Notes: generated by a model not told the origin, from the sequence alone. Shown: positions 8,463 through 16,840, numbered from the stretch's first letter. The stretch: 56,384 bases of DNA from Enterococcus sp. CSURQ0835 (GCF_902706605.1 NZ_CACSLH010000019.1:1-56384); one strand, 5' to 3'. Program-made: numbers and translations.

Positions 8463-9533
8463 ATGAAATTATCAAGCAAAAAGAATTTAGGTGCTTTATT
8501 ATTACCTTGCTTACTACTTGCCTTGCCTGCCTTTGCGCATGCGGATGAGACGACTACGACTACGCCAGCTCCTACAGCTGTTGAACAAAAAAGTGTGAAC
8601 CAAGACGAAGAATTGAAAAAAGCCAAAGCGGCTGGTTATTCAGAAGAACAATTCAAAAAGATCATGGAGATGCCAAACGTTGCGGGAACAACAGAGATCC
8701 TCGTCGCAAAACTGGCACCACAAATCTTACAACGGACGTCTTCTAAACAAAGCCAAGTCGTGAATGAAGCGTTGAAATATTTAGGCGTTCCTTATGTTTG
8801 GGGCGGCACGACACCAGCTGGGTTTGATTGCTCTGGTTTGATGCAATATGCGTACCGGGCAACGGGGATCAACATTTCACGGGTCACGTATACGCAAGAA
8901 TATGAAGGAACAGAAGTTAGTTTGAACGCATTAGAGCCTGGCGATCTATTATTCTACGGTGCTCGTGGTTCAACGCATCACGTGGCAATGTATATCGGAA
9001 ACGGTCAAATGATCCATGCACCTCAACCGGGGGATGTCGTGAAAGTAATTGAAATGAAATACTTCATGCCATCGTTTGCACGTCGTATCATTGACGAGCC
9101 AGATGCACCTGCAGTTCCCGGCGTAAATCCAAAAGCCGGTCCGATGCATCGTTTGTACAATCCAAACTCAGGTGAACATTTCTACACGTCAACCGACGCA
9201 GAACGCGATAACTTAACAGGGCAAGGTTGGCAATTAGAAGGGACAGCTTGGACTGCACCAGAAGCCGGGGCACCCGTTTACCGGTTATATAATCCAAATG
9301 CGGGGGATCATCATTACACGATGAACTCAAATGAACGCGACATGTTACAAAAAGCTGGTTGGAACTACGAAGGGATCTCTTGGTACTCTGATGGCGACAA
9401 AACTTTATTACGCGTTTACAACCCACAAGCAAAAGGCGCTGGCGCCCACCACTACACATTAAGCGGTGGCGAAAAAGCAGCGTTACTAGCTAAAGGCTGG
9501 AAAGATGAAGGTTCTGCTTGGAACGGGAAATAA
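8463..9533 (+). CDS. Secreted NlpC/P60 peptidoglycan hydrolase with DUF5648 repeats
   Basis: A 356-residue exported protein. A signal peptide covers residues 1-27 (cleavage after AHA). A short charged linker follows, then an NlpC/P60 domain at about 95-205 with catalytic Cys123 (FDCSGLM), His173 (THHVAMY) and His185. The C-terminal 130 residues are three DUF5648-type modules (RLYNPNSGEHFYT...GW..EG.AW), a likely wall-attachment or ligand-binding repeat. It should cleave stem-peptide bonds in the wall. The ribosome binding site AAGGAGG is well placed. It has its own promoter, WalR-like box and terminator, and is followed by a close paralogue. Confidence 0.92.
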   Translation: MKLSSKKNLGALLLPCLLLALPAFAHADETTTTTPAPTAVEQKSVNQDEELKKAKAAGYSEEQFKKIMEMPNVAGTTEILVAKLAPQILQRTSSKQSQVVNEALKYLGVPYVWGGTTPAGFDCSGLMQYAYRATGINISRVTYTQEYEGTEVSLNALEPGDLLFYGARGSTHHVAMYIGNGQMIHAPQPGDVVKVIEMKYFMPSFARRIIDEPDAPAVPGVNPKAGPMHRLYNPNSGEHFYTSTDAERDNLTGQGWQLEGTAWTAPEAGAPVYRLYNPNAGDHHYTMNSNERDMLQKAGWNYEGISWYSDGDKTLLRVYNPQAKGAGAHHYTLSGGEKAALLAKGWKDEGSAWNGK

Positions 9534-9540
9534 AGCTTTA

Positions 9541-9576
9541 AAGAGTTGAGCATTTCAAAATGCTCAACTCTTTTTT
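9541..9576 (+). terminator. Terminator after the first NlpC/P60 gene
   Basis: A 13-15 bp near-perfect stem (9541-9555 with 9558-9572) is followed by a T run ending TTTTTTA, 8 bp after the stop codon. Confidence 0.9.
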
Positions 9577-9898
9577 ATTCAACGCTTCTTTTTTCAATAG
9601 TCAAAACTAGTCGTATCTTCGGTGGAAAAAACAAATCTTTTAGGCCGATCACAAAGGAGTGTTTACTGGTAAATGTTCTTTTTTGTTTAGTTTGAATTTC
9701 AAACTTTCTAATGAAATAAAATGAAAGCGTGGACTTATTTTTATAACGGCACTCATTTCTATTCCTCGTTATAAAAAATACGGTTAACCGCAACTATTTT
9801 TTCAGTTTTACTAGACGTCATCCCCGTCTTCATAGCGCTGAGAAAGATTGATAACTCAGCGTTTAATTGTATTTGTCACAGAGGAAATAATGTTGAAT
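9577..9898. other. Intergenic stretch between the NlpC/P60 paralogues, no gene seen
   Basis: About 320 bp without a supported gene. The open frames here lack ribosome binding sites and recognisable proteins. The regulatory part (box and promoter) begins at 9899. Confidence 0.5.
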
Positions 9899-9921
9899 TG
9901 TAATTTTAACAACACTGTAAT
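9899..9921 (+). promoter_or_regulatory. WalR-like box upstream of the second NlpC/P60 gene
   Basis: TGTAAT, then TTTAAC-N5-TGTAAT (9916-9921). It sits 75 bp before the -35 hexamer start, exactly as in the first copy (8302 to 8377), although the sequence in between has diverged. Confidence 0.55.
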
Positions 9922-9990
9922 AAAAGCCGATAGACCGCTTGATAACAGATTTTATGCGACTTTTCAAAGCTGAATCAGCTAGTTGAGCTA

Positions 9991-10019
9991 TAGACTTCTT
10001 TTTTCGCAACTTATATAAT
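9991..10019 (+). promoter_or_regulatory. Promoter of the second NlpC/P60 gene
   Basis: TAGACT-N17-TATAAT, identical hexamers and spacing to the promoter at 8377-8405. Confidence 0.7.
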
Positions 10020-10072
10020 GTGTCTTGTTGAAACAATATAAAAAACAAAGATAGCTATTCATAGGAGGACTT

Positions 10073-11146
10073 ATGAAATTACGAAGCAAAAAGAATTTAG
10101 GTGTTTTCTTATTACCTTGCGTACTACTTGCCTTTCCTGCGTTCGCACATGCGACTGAGAATACAACTACTATAGCTCCTACAGCTGCTCAAACAACTGA
10201 TAAAAAAGTGAACTACGATGAAGAAATGCAAAAAGCGAAAGCAGCTGGTTATTCTGAAGAACAGTTCAAACAAATCATGAACATGCCAGACGTAGCCGGC
10301 GAGACATCTGTTTCTCCTGCAAAACTAGATGCTTCTTTATTGCGTCGCTCATCATCTAAACAAAGCCAAGTCGTAAATGAAGCTATGAAATATTTAGGCG
10401 TTCCCTATGTTTGGGGTGGTACGACACCAGCTGGCTTTGATTGTTCTGGATTGATTCAATACGCTTATCGCGCTGTTGGTATCAACTTACCGCGGGTGAC
10501 ATACCAACAAGAATATGAAGGTCAAGATGTCAGCTTGAATGCATTGCAACCTGGTGATTTATTATTTTACGGCCCACGAGGCGCAACGTATCATATTGGA
10601 ATGTACATTGGGAATGGTCAAATGATCCACGCACCACAACCCGGTGATGTTGTTAAAGTCATCGACATGCAATACTTCATGCCATCCTTTGCACGTCGCG
10701 TGATCGACGAACCCGATGCTCCAGCTGTGCCACAGGTAAATCCAAAAGCTGGTCCGATGTACCGCCTTTACAATCCAAATTCTGGTGAACATTTCTATAC
10801 TTCTGGTGAAGGTGAACGGGATTCATTAACTAGCCAAGGCTGGCAAATGGAAGGAACGGCTTGGACTGCGCCTGAATCTGGCGACTCCGTTTACCGTTTA
10901 TACAATCCAAATGCCGGTGATCACCATTACACCACTAACGCAAATGAAAAAGACGCGTTAGTAAAAGCTGGTTGGAATTATGAAGGCGTGTCTTGGTACT
11001 CTAGTGGCGATAAAACATTGTTACGTCTTTACAATCCTCAAGCAAAAGGCGCGGGTTCTCACCACTATACTTTAAATACCGGTGAAAAAGACAACTTGGT
11101 CCGCCAAGGTTGGCAAGATGAAGGTAAAGCTTGGCAAGGAAAATAA
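10073..11146 (+). CDS. Secreted NlpC/P60 peptidoglycan hydrolase with DUF5648 repeats (paralogue 2)
   Basis: A 357-residue paralogue of the preceding gene, clearly alike over its whole length and most divergent just after the signal peptide. Signal peptide 1-27. The NlpC/P60 domain has Cys124 (FDCSGLI), His174 (TYHIGMY) and His186; three C-terminal DUF5648 modules end the protein. The ribosome binding site AGGAGG precedes the ATG. The pair probably arose by tandem duplication that included the promoter. Both copies keep the catalytic residues, so both should be active. Confidence 0.92.
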   Translation: MKLRSKKNLGVFLLPCVLLAFPAFAHATENTTTIAPTAAQTTDKKVNYDEEMQKAKAAGYSEEQFKQIMNMPDVAGETSVSPAKLDASLLRRSSSKQSQVVNEAMKYLGVPYVWGGTTPAGFDCSGLIQYAYRAVGINLPRVTYQQEYEGQDVSLNALQPGDLLFYGPRGATYHIGMYIGNGQMIHAPQPGDVVKVIDMQYFMPSFARRVIDEPDAPAVPQVNPKAGPMYRLYNPNSGEHFYTSGEGERDSLTSQGWQMEGTAWTAPESGDSVYRLYNPNAGDHHYTTNANEKDALVKAGWNYEGVSWYSSGDKTLLRLYNPQAKGAGSHHYTLNTGEKDNLVRQGWQDEGKAWQGK

Positions 11147-11180
11147 TTTTTCTTTCGTAATTAATAAGAGTAAAGTCAAA

Positions 11181-11211
11181 AAGACTGACGAAATTTGTCA
11201 GTCTTTTTTTA
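11181..11211 (+). terminator. Terminator shared by convergent genes
   Basis: Stem AAGACTGAC (11181-11189) with GTCAGTCTT (11197-11205), then T7. An A run on the other side allows it to serve the convergent MerR gene, although that gene's stop codon lies inside the T tract. Confidence 0.85.
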
Positions 11212-11955
11212 TTGTGCTACGATAATTTTCACTAAAGCTGCGGTTGCCCCCTGCCCCACTCTTTCATCATAATAAGCAGTAAAGCGTGGATCAGCTACAT
11301 ACATTTGCGCTAAACCTTGATGGGCTTTCAAGGAATATGTTGGCCAAGAAAATTGCAACCACTGCCGATGAAGTTGAAAAATACGTGTTGCTAATTCAGT
11401 TGTCGGTTCACGTAGATACTTTTGTAACTGCGCCAGCAATTCCATTTCTGTTTTTTGCAACGCTTCATAATCGGACTGACTTAAAGCTAATCGTTTTTGA
11501 TTGGCGGCTTCAATCACATCTGAGCCATAGCTTTCACGAAGCTCGGCACCGTATTCTTTTTCGTTTTCAGTCAACTCTTGCTGTTTGAACGCCCTAAATT
11601 TTTCTTGTTCTGTCATGGATATTTCTCCTTTGTGATAAGCCAGTGTTTTTTCTACAGTCGCTAGGAGCGTGTCTAATTGCTGGCGTTTTTTTAGCAGCGC
11701 TTGATGTTGTGATTCAAGTGCTGTGGTAAGATCAAAGTCAGGGGCATTGAGGATCTGTTTAATCGTCGTTAGAGAAAAATCAAGTGTGCGATAAAATAAA
11801 ATTTGTTGTAGTCGGTCTAATTGTGTTTTACCATAAATCCGATAGCCTGCTGAATTGAGTCGCTTCGGTAGTAATAAGCCGATTTCATCATAATAGCGTA
11901 ACGTCCGTGCGCTTACTCCTGATAGCTCCGCAATTTGTTTGATCGTGTATTCCAT
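11209..11955 (-). CDS. MerR-family activator with TipAS-type effector domain
   Basis: A 248-residue regulator. The N-terminal MerR winged helix (residues 1-70; YTIKQIAELSGVSARTLRYYDEIGLL) leads into a dimerisation helix. The C-terminal half (about 115-245; EKFRAFKQQELTENEKEYG) resembles the TipAS antibiotic-recognition domain, which binds thiopeptides and other peptide-like drugs. Its own promoter has the distorted 19-bp spacer typical of MerR targets, so it is probably autoregulated. No obvious target gene adjoins it other than the divergent small protein at 12186. Confidence 0.88.
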   Translation of the reverse strand: MEYTIKQIAELSGVSARTLRYYDEIGLLLPKRLNSAGYRIYGKTQLDRLQQILFYRTLDFSLTTIKQILNAPDFDLTTALESQHQALLKKRQQLDTLLATVEKTLAYHKGEISMTEQEKFRAFKQQELTENEKEYGAELRESYGSDVIEAANQKRLALSQSDYEALQKTEMELLAQLQKYLREPTTELATRIFQLHRQWLQFSWPTYSLKAHQGLAQMYVADPRFTAYYDERVGQGATAALVKIIVAQ

Positions 11956-11976
11956 TTGTTCACCTCCGATAAATTA

Positions 11977-12007
11977 AGCTTAAGGGTTCCCGTAACGTGA
12001 AGGTCAA
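11977..12007 (-). promoter_or_regulatory. MerR-type promoter with 19-bp spacer
   Basis: On the minus strand, TTGACC (12002-12007) and TAAGCT (11977-11982) are 19 bp apart, with an imperfect dyad filling the spacer. This is the hallmark of promoters activated by MerR proteins through DNA twisting. Confidence 0.65.
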
Positions 12008-12067
12008 GTAAAAATTTTTCGCTAGATTAATTTTTTTATTTTTACCTAAAAGGCGTATACCCTTACA

Positions 12068-12080
12068 AGAAAGCGCTTCA
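12068..12080. promoter_or_regulatory. Possible cre site
   Basis: AGAAAGCGCTTCA differs from the strong cre form TGAAAGCGCTTCA at its first base only. It lies between the divergent MerR gene and the small gene at 12186, about 48 bp before the -35 of the latter. Confidence 0.4.
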
Positions 12081-12127
12081 AAGATAAAAAAGATTGTTGT
12101 TTAAAATTGGTCTACTTAAGTTTTCAG

Positions 12128-12156
12128 TTGAGCTTTTTTATATTTCATGCTAGAAT
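12128..12156 (+). promoter_or_regulatory. Promoter of the small gene at 12186
   Basis: TTGAGC (12128-12133), 17-bp spacer, TAGAAT (12151-12156). A TATAAT just downstream (12160-12165) is an alternative -10 without a good -35. Confidence 0.5.
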
Positions 12157-12185
12157 TCCTATAATAATGTTAGGAGATGGCTTAA

Positions 12186-12449
12186 TTGAACTTAGTTGAA
12201 GCGTATAAGATCGAGATCCAAACCGAAAGTGGTTCACATGAGATTTACATCACGCAAGAAGGTAACAGCAAACGCAGCTTGTTCCAAATCATGAATCAAC
12301 GCGGCCAACAAAATGAAGGCTACTATTCTTTCTGGCGCGATGAAGACAACTCAAAACTTTTCATCAACAAAGAAAAGATCATCGCGATCCACAAATACGC
12401 CACTGAAAAATATGAAGCTGAATTATTGAAAAAATATTATCGGATTTAA
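12186..12449 (+). CDS. Small cytoplasmic protein of unknown function
   Basis: 87 residues, starting with TTG, supported by TAGGAGA about 9 bases upstream. No signal peptide or membrane segment. It is rich in charged and aromatic residues (YYSFWRDEDNSKLFINKEKI) and I do not recognise the family. Its own promoter and a clean terminator frame a monocistronic gene divergent from the MerR regulator. Confidence 0.75.
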   Translation: MNLVEAYKIEIQTESGSHEIYITQEGNSKRSLFQIMNQRGQQNEGYYSFWRDEDNSKLFINKEKIIAIHKYATEKYEAELLKKYYRI

Positions 12450-12484
12450 TGGCTGGTCGGGTCAATGCGACCTTTCCGCCGTAA

Positions 12485-12509
12485 AAAAGAGCACGCCGCT
12501 CTTTTTTTT
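12485..12509 (+). terminator. Terminator after the 87-residue protein gene
   Basis: Stem AAAAGAGC (12485-12492), loop ACGCC, GCTCTTTT, then further T to 12509. Confidence 0.85.
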
Positions 12510-12582
12510 TGCCTAAAAGTTGACGGTGTGCGCTTTTTTATGGCATGATAAATCGTATTTTTAATTCGAAAGGAAGTCTGCG

Positions 12583-12630
12583 ATGCGAATCGAATATCGC
12601 AACAAGCCCCCCTGCCTGATCTTTGATTAA
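12583..12630 (+). CDS. Candidate 15-residue leader peptide before the amino acid permease
   Basis: ATG preceded by AAAGGAAG at a spacing of about 7 bases opens a 15-codon frame (MRIEYRNKPPCLIFD). It ends 28 bp before the permease start. It could be a leader peptide coupling permease expression to translation, or a chance frame; the Pro-Pro-Cys run is suggestive only. Confidence 0.3.
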   Translation: MRIEYRNKPPCLIFD

Positions 12631-12658
12631 CTCAATCAACTATTAGGAGGAAAAGAAT

Positions 12659-14089
12659 TTGCAAGTAAAGAAAAGTTTTATTTCATGGCCGATCTTAGCC
12701 TTGATGTCATTTGTCACTGTCATCGGTTTTGATGATATCATCTATAATTTCGCCAATCAAGGTATGGGGGTCATCACCTCATGGATTATTTTACTACTAT
12801 TATATGTCATTCCTTATTCACTTATGGTCGGTCAGTTAGGTTCCATCTTCAATCACGAAGGTGGCGGATTGAGTTCATGGGTCCGCGGAACGAGTGGCGA
12901 AAAATTGGGCTACTTCACCGCTTGGACCTATTGGGCTGCATCGATTCCTTATGTGGTCGATACGGCTAACGCGGTCGTAGTTGGTTTTGGTTGGCTCATC
13001 AATGGCAACGATTCAATGGAAGATAAAATGTCCAATCACGTCTTTGCACTTTTAACCTTTTGTGTCTTTTTGCTCTTTATTATTTTACAACGCCGCTTCA
13101 AACGCTCACTGGAAGTTTTGAGTACTTTAGGTGGTGGTGCGATGTTTATCATGGCGCTTTTGTTTGTGGTGATGACGTTTACTTCTTTATTCATGCCAGA
13201 AGGTCACATCGAGACTCAACCGATGAACTTGCAAGCGATCATCCCAAAATTCGATCTGCATTATTTAACTACGATCGGATTATTGATCTACGCGATTAAC
13301 GGAGCAGAACTCATCGCGCCATTTGTTACAAAGATGCGGCATCCACAAAGAGAATTTCCTAAATCGATGATCATGTTGACAGTCATGACGATCTTTTTAA
13401 CAGTCTTCGGTTCTTTTTCACTGGGCGTCTTCTTCAATGCGCATCACTTACCGAACAATTTGAAGATGAATGGTTCCTATTATGCCTTCCAGCGGCTCGG
13501 GGAGTTTTATCATTTAGGCAATAGCTTGATGTATATTTTTGCTGTAACTCAGATCATTTATATGTGTGCCCTTTTAGCCGTCTTATTAGATGCCATGACT
13601 CGGATGCTGATCGCAGATACTGGGAAAAAATATATGCCGAAAAAATTGACTAAGTTAAACGCTGATGGCCTGCCCATCAATGGCTATATTTTAACGACTG
13701 CATTAAGTGCCTTCATCTTATTGTTAGGCGTTTTCTTACCTGAAATGAATGACATTTTCAACTGGTTATTGAATCTAAACGGGATCATCTCTCCAGGGGT
13801 CACGTGTTGGATCTTTTATGCTTTTGTTAAAGTCCGTTTAGATGCGAAAAACTATCCATCAGAGTATGTCTTCATCAAAAATGATCGCGCAGCTGTCGCG
13901 TTTGGGATGTGGTGTTTGATCGTTACAGTGATCGCTACGTTATTCGGGATCTTACCGCAAGATGCCCCGATCGGCTCATCACTTTTCTGGCATGAACTGA
14001 TCATTAATATCGTTGGGATCACGGTTTTAATCGGACTCGGCTTTGTGATGCCCGCTCTTGCTAAACGGGAACGAGAACAGTTAACTTAA
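12659..14089 (+). CDS. APC superfamily amino acid permease (YjeM / glutamate-GABA antiporter-like)
   Basis: A 476-residue transporter with about 12 membrane segments. It starts at TTG because TTAGGAGG lies 8 bases before and no ATG is better placed. The first helix has the APC stretch LALMSFVTVIGFDDIIYNFANQG. The region GGGLSSWVRGTSGEKLGYFTAWTYW is typical of the glutamate:GABA antiporter and YjeM group. The substrate is uncertain. Monocistronic apart from the possible leader peptide, with a strong terminator. Confidence 0.87.
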   Translation: MQVKKSFISWPILALMSFVTVIGFDDIIYNFANQGMGVITSWIILLLLYVIPYSLMVGQLGSIFNHEGGGLSSWVRGTSGEKLGYFTAWTYWAASIPYVVDTANAVVVGFGWLINGNDSMEDKMSNHVFALLTFCVFLLFIILQRRFKRSLEVLSTLGGGAMFIMALLFVVMTFTSLFMPEGHIETQPMNLQAIIPKFDLHYLTTIGLLIYAINGAELIAPFVTKMRHPQREFPKSMIMLTVMTIFLTVFGSFSLGVFFNAHHLPNNLKMNGSYYAFQRLGEFYHLGNSLMYIFAVTQIIYMCALLAVLLDAMTRMLIADTGKKYMPKKLTKLNADGLPINGYILTTALSAFILLLGVFLPEMNDIFNWLLNLNGIISPGVTCWIFYAFVKVRLDAKNYPSEYVFIKNDRAAVAFGMWCLIVTVIATLFGILPQDAPIGSSLFWHELIINIVGITVLIGLGFVMPALAKREREQLT

Positions 14090-14136
14090 CAGTTAAATTT
14101 TAGGCGTTGACTTAGTTCGTCTCGGATCAAAATCTA

Positions 14137-14179
14137 AATAGCACCGTTCAGAAAAATTCTGAACGGTGCTATTTTTTTA
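14137..14179. terminator. Bidirectional terminator between convergent genes
   Basis: A 15-bp perfect stem (14137-14151 with 14159-14173) with T7 in the plus direction. It separates the permease from the convergent DUF5648 gene, whose stop codon begins at 14182. Confidence 0.85.
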
Positions 14180-15007
14180 CTAAAGTTTATCGGCATCTTT
14201 AGTGCTGAGGACAGTCGCGTTGTTTTGATCCGTGATCTCCAATAAGAAGATTTGATTGACGACTTTCCCACTATCAATAAAATAAGCAGTCGCAAGCAAT
14301 TTATCACCGCTTTGGTATACTAAATAACTCGTAACGGAATCTTGATCATAGCCTAATGTCCGGAACCAGCCATTTGTATTGGTGATCGGTTGACCATCAA
14401 AATCAGCCGGCTTATGCATTTGTGAGTTGTTGATCTCTTCATCAGTTGCCCCGGTCACTGCTTTATAAATCGCCCGACCATATTTGCCGGCATCTTTTAC
14501 AATGATCTGGCCAGAGTTTTCTGGTTTAGCTTGGGCATAAAAGGCGATCCCTTCGTCACTCCAGCCGGCTTTTTTCAGTGAATTCACTTCAGCTTGACTA
14601 TACGTATAATGATGGCTGCCTGTATTGGCATGAGGATTGTACAGTCGGTAGATCGGAACTTCTTTTTTTAGATCTGACTGAAAGGCGACCCCTTCATCTT
14701 GCCAACCGACTTTCACGAGATTGTCCCGTTCGCCAACGTCTAGCGTATAATGATGGTCACCGGAATTTGGATTGTAAAGGCGATAGACTGGCGTTCCTTG
14801 ATCCGGTGCATCCCAAGCTTCCCCTTCGTTGGCCCAACCGACTTTCACGAGATTATCCCGTTCGCCGATATTTGACGTATAATGGTGTTCACCAGAATTT
14901 GGGTTGTACACTCGATAGATCATGGCGGCTTCACTATTTTGCGCAAAAGCCAAGCTTCCGCCGAACACAGCTGCACTGAACAAAACGAGCTTCAAAGTTT
15001 TTTTCAT
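14180..15007 (-). CDS. Secreted DUF5648-repeat protein with unknown C-terminal domain
   Basis: 275 residues. The start MKKTLK is preferred over an upstream in-frame ATG because GTAGGAGGG lies just before it and a signal peptide follows at once (cleavage near SEA). Residues about 28-145 are three DUF5648 modules (YRVYNPNSGEHHYT, YRLYNPNSGDHHYT, YRLYNPHANTGSHHYT). The last 120 residues (IVKDAGKYGRAIYKAV...TAYFIDSGKVVNQIFLLE) form a separate compact domain, possibly DUF4767-like. Unlike the NlpC/P60 proteins it has no hydrolase domain, so it is more likely a binding protein. Confidence 0.85.
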   Translation of the reverse strand: MKKTLKLVLFSAAVFGGSLAFAQNSEAAMIYRVYNPNSGEHHYTSNIGERDNLVKVGWANEGEAWDAPDQGTPVYRLYNPNSGDHHYTLDVGERDNLVKVGWQDEGVAFQSDLKKEVPIYRLYNPHANTGSHHYTYSQAEVNSLKKAGWSDEGIAFYAQAKPENSGQIIVKDAGKYGRAIYKAVTGATDEEINNSQMHKPADFDGQPITNTNGWFRTLGYDQDSVTSYLVYQSGDKLLATAYFIDSGKVVNQIFLLEITDQNNATVLSTKDADKL

Positions 15008-15072
15008 TCCTGTAGCCCTCCTACTTTTGATTAATCCTATGGTAAAGGAAATCGCAGTGAAAAACAAATCAA

Positions 15073-15118
15073 AACGCCCACAACGATTTGATAAGTTAAT
15101 CATCAAATGTGTGGACGT
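15073..15118 (-). terminator. Terminator after brnQ
   Basis: A long imperfect stem (15073-15093 with about 15101-15118, ACG.CCACA.ATTTGAT type) is followed by TTTTG on the minus strand, just after the brnQ stop codon. Confidence 0.75.
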
Positions 15119-15130
15119 GATTTTGCTTAA

Positions 15131-16483
15131 CTATTCAGCAACCGTTTCTAAGGCTGAGTGTTTCCGGAAAAGATGAAGGACAATCGCTAACCCTAGCCCG
15201 ATAGTTGTTGGGATCATCCACCCTAATCCTTGAGTCGCAAACGGGATGATCTGATGATAGCCTGCCGTCAAATTTTTTGTCAAAGTCGTTTGGATCGGTA
15301 AAGCGCCGATTGCATCAAAAATCGCGGGTAACGCTGCAAACGCAGTTGACAAACGATAGATTACCCGATCGTGTTTAAACAGTGGCGCGAATAAGCCGGG
15401 AATGATCAACGCCATCGCGAGTGGATACAGCAGCATCAAAAATGGCATCGTCCATGCGATGATCGCATCTAATCCAAAGTTCGCCGTCAAAAACGAAAGC
15501 AACGTCGTGAGGCGCAACCAGCCTTTATAACTTAAAATACTGAAATGAGCAGAGAAGTCTTGGGCAAAAGATGCAATCAATCCCATTGCGGTCGTGAATA
15601 CGGCTAAGATCGTCAAACCACCCATTACGATCATGCCTGGTTGCCCAAAGTAATAGCGGATGATCTGCGTCAAGGCGATCCCGCCATTGTCTGATAAGGG
15701 GAACTTAGCCAGTGACATCGCACCTAATGCAATAATTCCTAAGTAAATCCCCGCCGTCAGCAGCATCGAAAGTGAGCCAGCTTTGATCGTTTGACTAGCG
15801 ATCGCTTTTTCTTTTTTGATCCCTAACAATCGGATCGTGCGGATGATCGTAACACCAAACGCCAAAGCCGCTAGCGCATCCATCGTATTGTAGCCTTCTA
15901 AAAAGCCTTTGATCGTGGAACCATGTCCATACGCTTGATCAGCCGGTATATGTTGTAACGTCCCAAATGGATGAATGAAAGCAATCGCAAAAATCGCGAA
16001 TAAAATGATCAGAAATGCCGGATTCAATAATTTTCCGATGATTTTTAATAAATTCGTTTCTCGAGTTGAAAAGTAGTAAGCTAAACCGAAGAAAGCCGCT
16101 GAAAACAAGAACAATCCTAATTGATCATAACGTTTAGGAACTAAGCTTTCAAAACTGAACTGATACCCTAACGCAGCCGTCCGTGGTGTCGCAAACATCG
16201 GACCTAATGCCAAGTGACACAAAATCAAAAATAAGATCCCGTACCAACCAGCAACTGGCTTTGCAATATCAAAAATCCCTTGCGAACGTGTTTGACTCAA
16301 GGCGATCAATGCACTTAGTGGGATCAATGTCGCCGAGATCAAAAAGCCGATCCCAGCTGATAACCAATGCTCACCAGCTAATTGGCCTAAGTGAGCGGGA
16401 AAAATCAAATTGCCGGCTCCAAAGAACATCCCGAAAATCAATGAAGCTAATAAAAGTAATTGTTTTTTTGTTAGTTTTTCCAT
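15131..16483 (-). CDS. brnQ: Branched-chain amino acid:cation symporter BrnQ
   Basis: A 450-residue LIVCS-family permease with about 12 membrane segments. It shows the family start KQLLLLASLIFGMFFGAGNLIFPAHLGQ. The start MEKLTKK is chosen for its AAGGAGA ribosome binding site; the frame remains open further upstream only because it crosses the T-box leader. It imports Leu, Ile and Val. The T-box leader places it under control of an uncharged tRNA. Confidence 0.93.
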   Translation of the reverse strand: MEKLTKKQLLLLASLIFGMFFGAGNLIFPAHLGQLAGEHWLSAGIGFLISATLIPLSALIALSQTRSQGIFDIAKPVAGWYGILFLILCHLALGPMFATPRTAALGYQFSFESLVPKRYDQLGLFLFSAAFFGLAYYFSTRETNLLKIIGKLLNPAFLIILFAIFAIAFIHPFGTLQHIPADQAYGHGSTIKGFLEGYNTMDALAALAFGVTIIRTIRLLGIKKEKAIASQTIKAGSLSMLLTAGIYLGIIALGAMSLAKFPLSDNGGIALTQIIRYYFGQPGMIVMGGLTILAVFTTAMGLIASFAQDFSAHFSILSYKGWLRLTTLLSFLTANFGLDAIIAWTMPFLMLLYPLAMALIIPGLFAPLFKHDRVIYRLSTAFAALPAIFDAIGALPIQTTLTKNLTAGYHQIIPFATQGLGWMIPTTIGLGLAIVLHLFRKHSALETVAE

Positions 16484-16544
16484 TTTACATTCTCCTTCGA
16501 TCATTTTTTGCGATGCTCCTAAATGTAACCGGCCTCCTTTACAA

Positions 16545-16805
16545 ATAAAAAAGCCCGTTCGTCTAAAAAGACGAACGGGCGAATAATCGCGGTACCACCG
16601 TTGTTTGATAAATGAATTCACTTATCCTCTCTCGATGACTCTTACAGAAGCATCATACCCGCTAACGGAGGTAACCGTCGTAAACTTCAATCACATGTCA
16701 CTTACGCGTCTCGAGAACTACTTTCCTTTTTTCAAAACTGCAATTTCCCACCACCCAATTGCTCGCTGAAAGTTTTTCCAAAAGTACTCTTTCTGTCATT
16801 GACTT
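16545..16805 (-). promoter_or_regulatory. T-box riboswitch leader of brnQ
   Basis: The T-box core GGTGGTACCGCG (minus strand, 16588-16599) is followed by an 11-bp perfect terminator stem (16553-16563 with 16570-16580) and six T. Stem I elements AGAGTA and GGGTGGTG lie near the 5' end. The leader is about 260 nt from the predicted start near 16805. A specifier codon could not be assigned with confidence; Leu, Ile or Val is expected from the gene. Confidence 0.9.
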
Positions 16806-16811
16806 GAACAC

Positions 16812-16840
16812 ATCATAGACCAGACGAAAAAAATTGTCAA
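16812..16840 (-). promoter_or_regulatory. Promoter of the T-box/brnQ transcript
   Basis: TTGACA (16835-16840), 17-bp spacer, TATGAT (16812-16817) on the minus strand. Confidence 0.8.

Noticed and set aside
9575-9793. 72-codon minus-strand frame between the NlpC/P60 paralogues
   Set aside because: It begins without a ribosome binding site, is Lys/Phe-rich as expected from AT-rich noncoding DNA, and ends in the terminator of the first paralogue.
12061-12085. AAGCGCTT as a sporulation or heat-shock (CIRCE) element
   Set aside because: CIRCE needs a 9-bp inverted repeat with a 9-bp spacer, which is absent; a cre-like site fits better.
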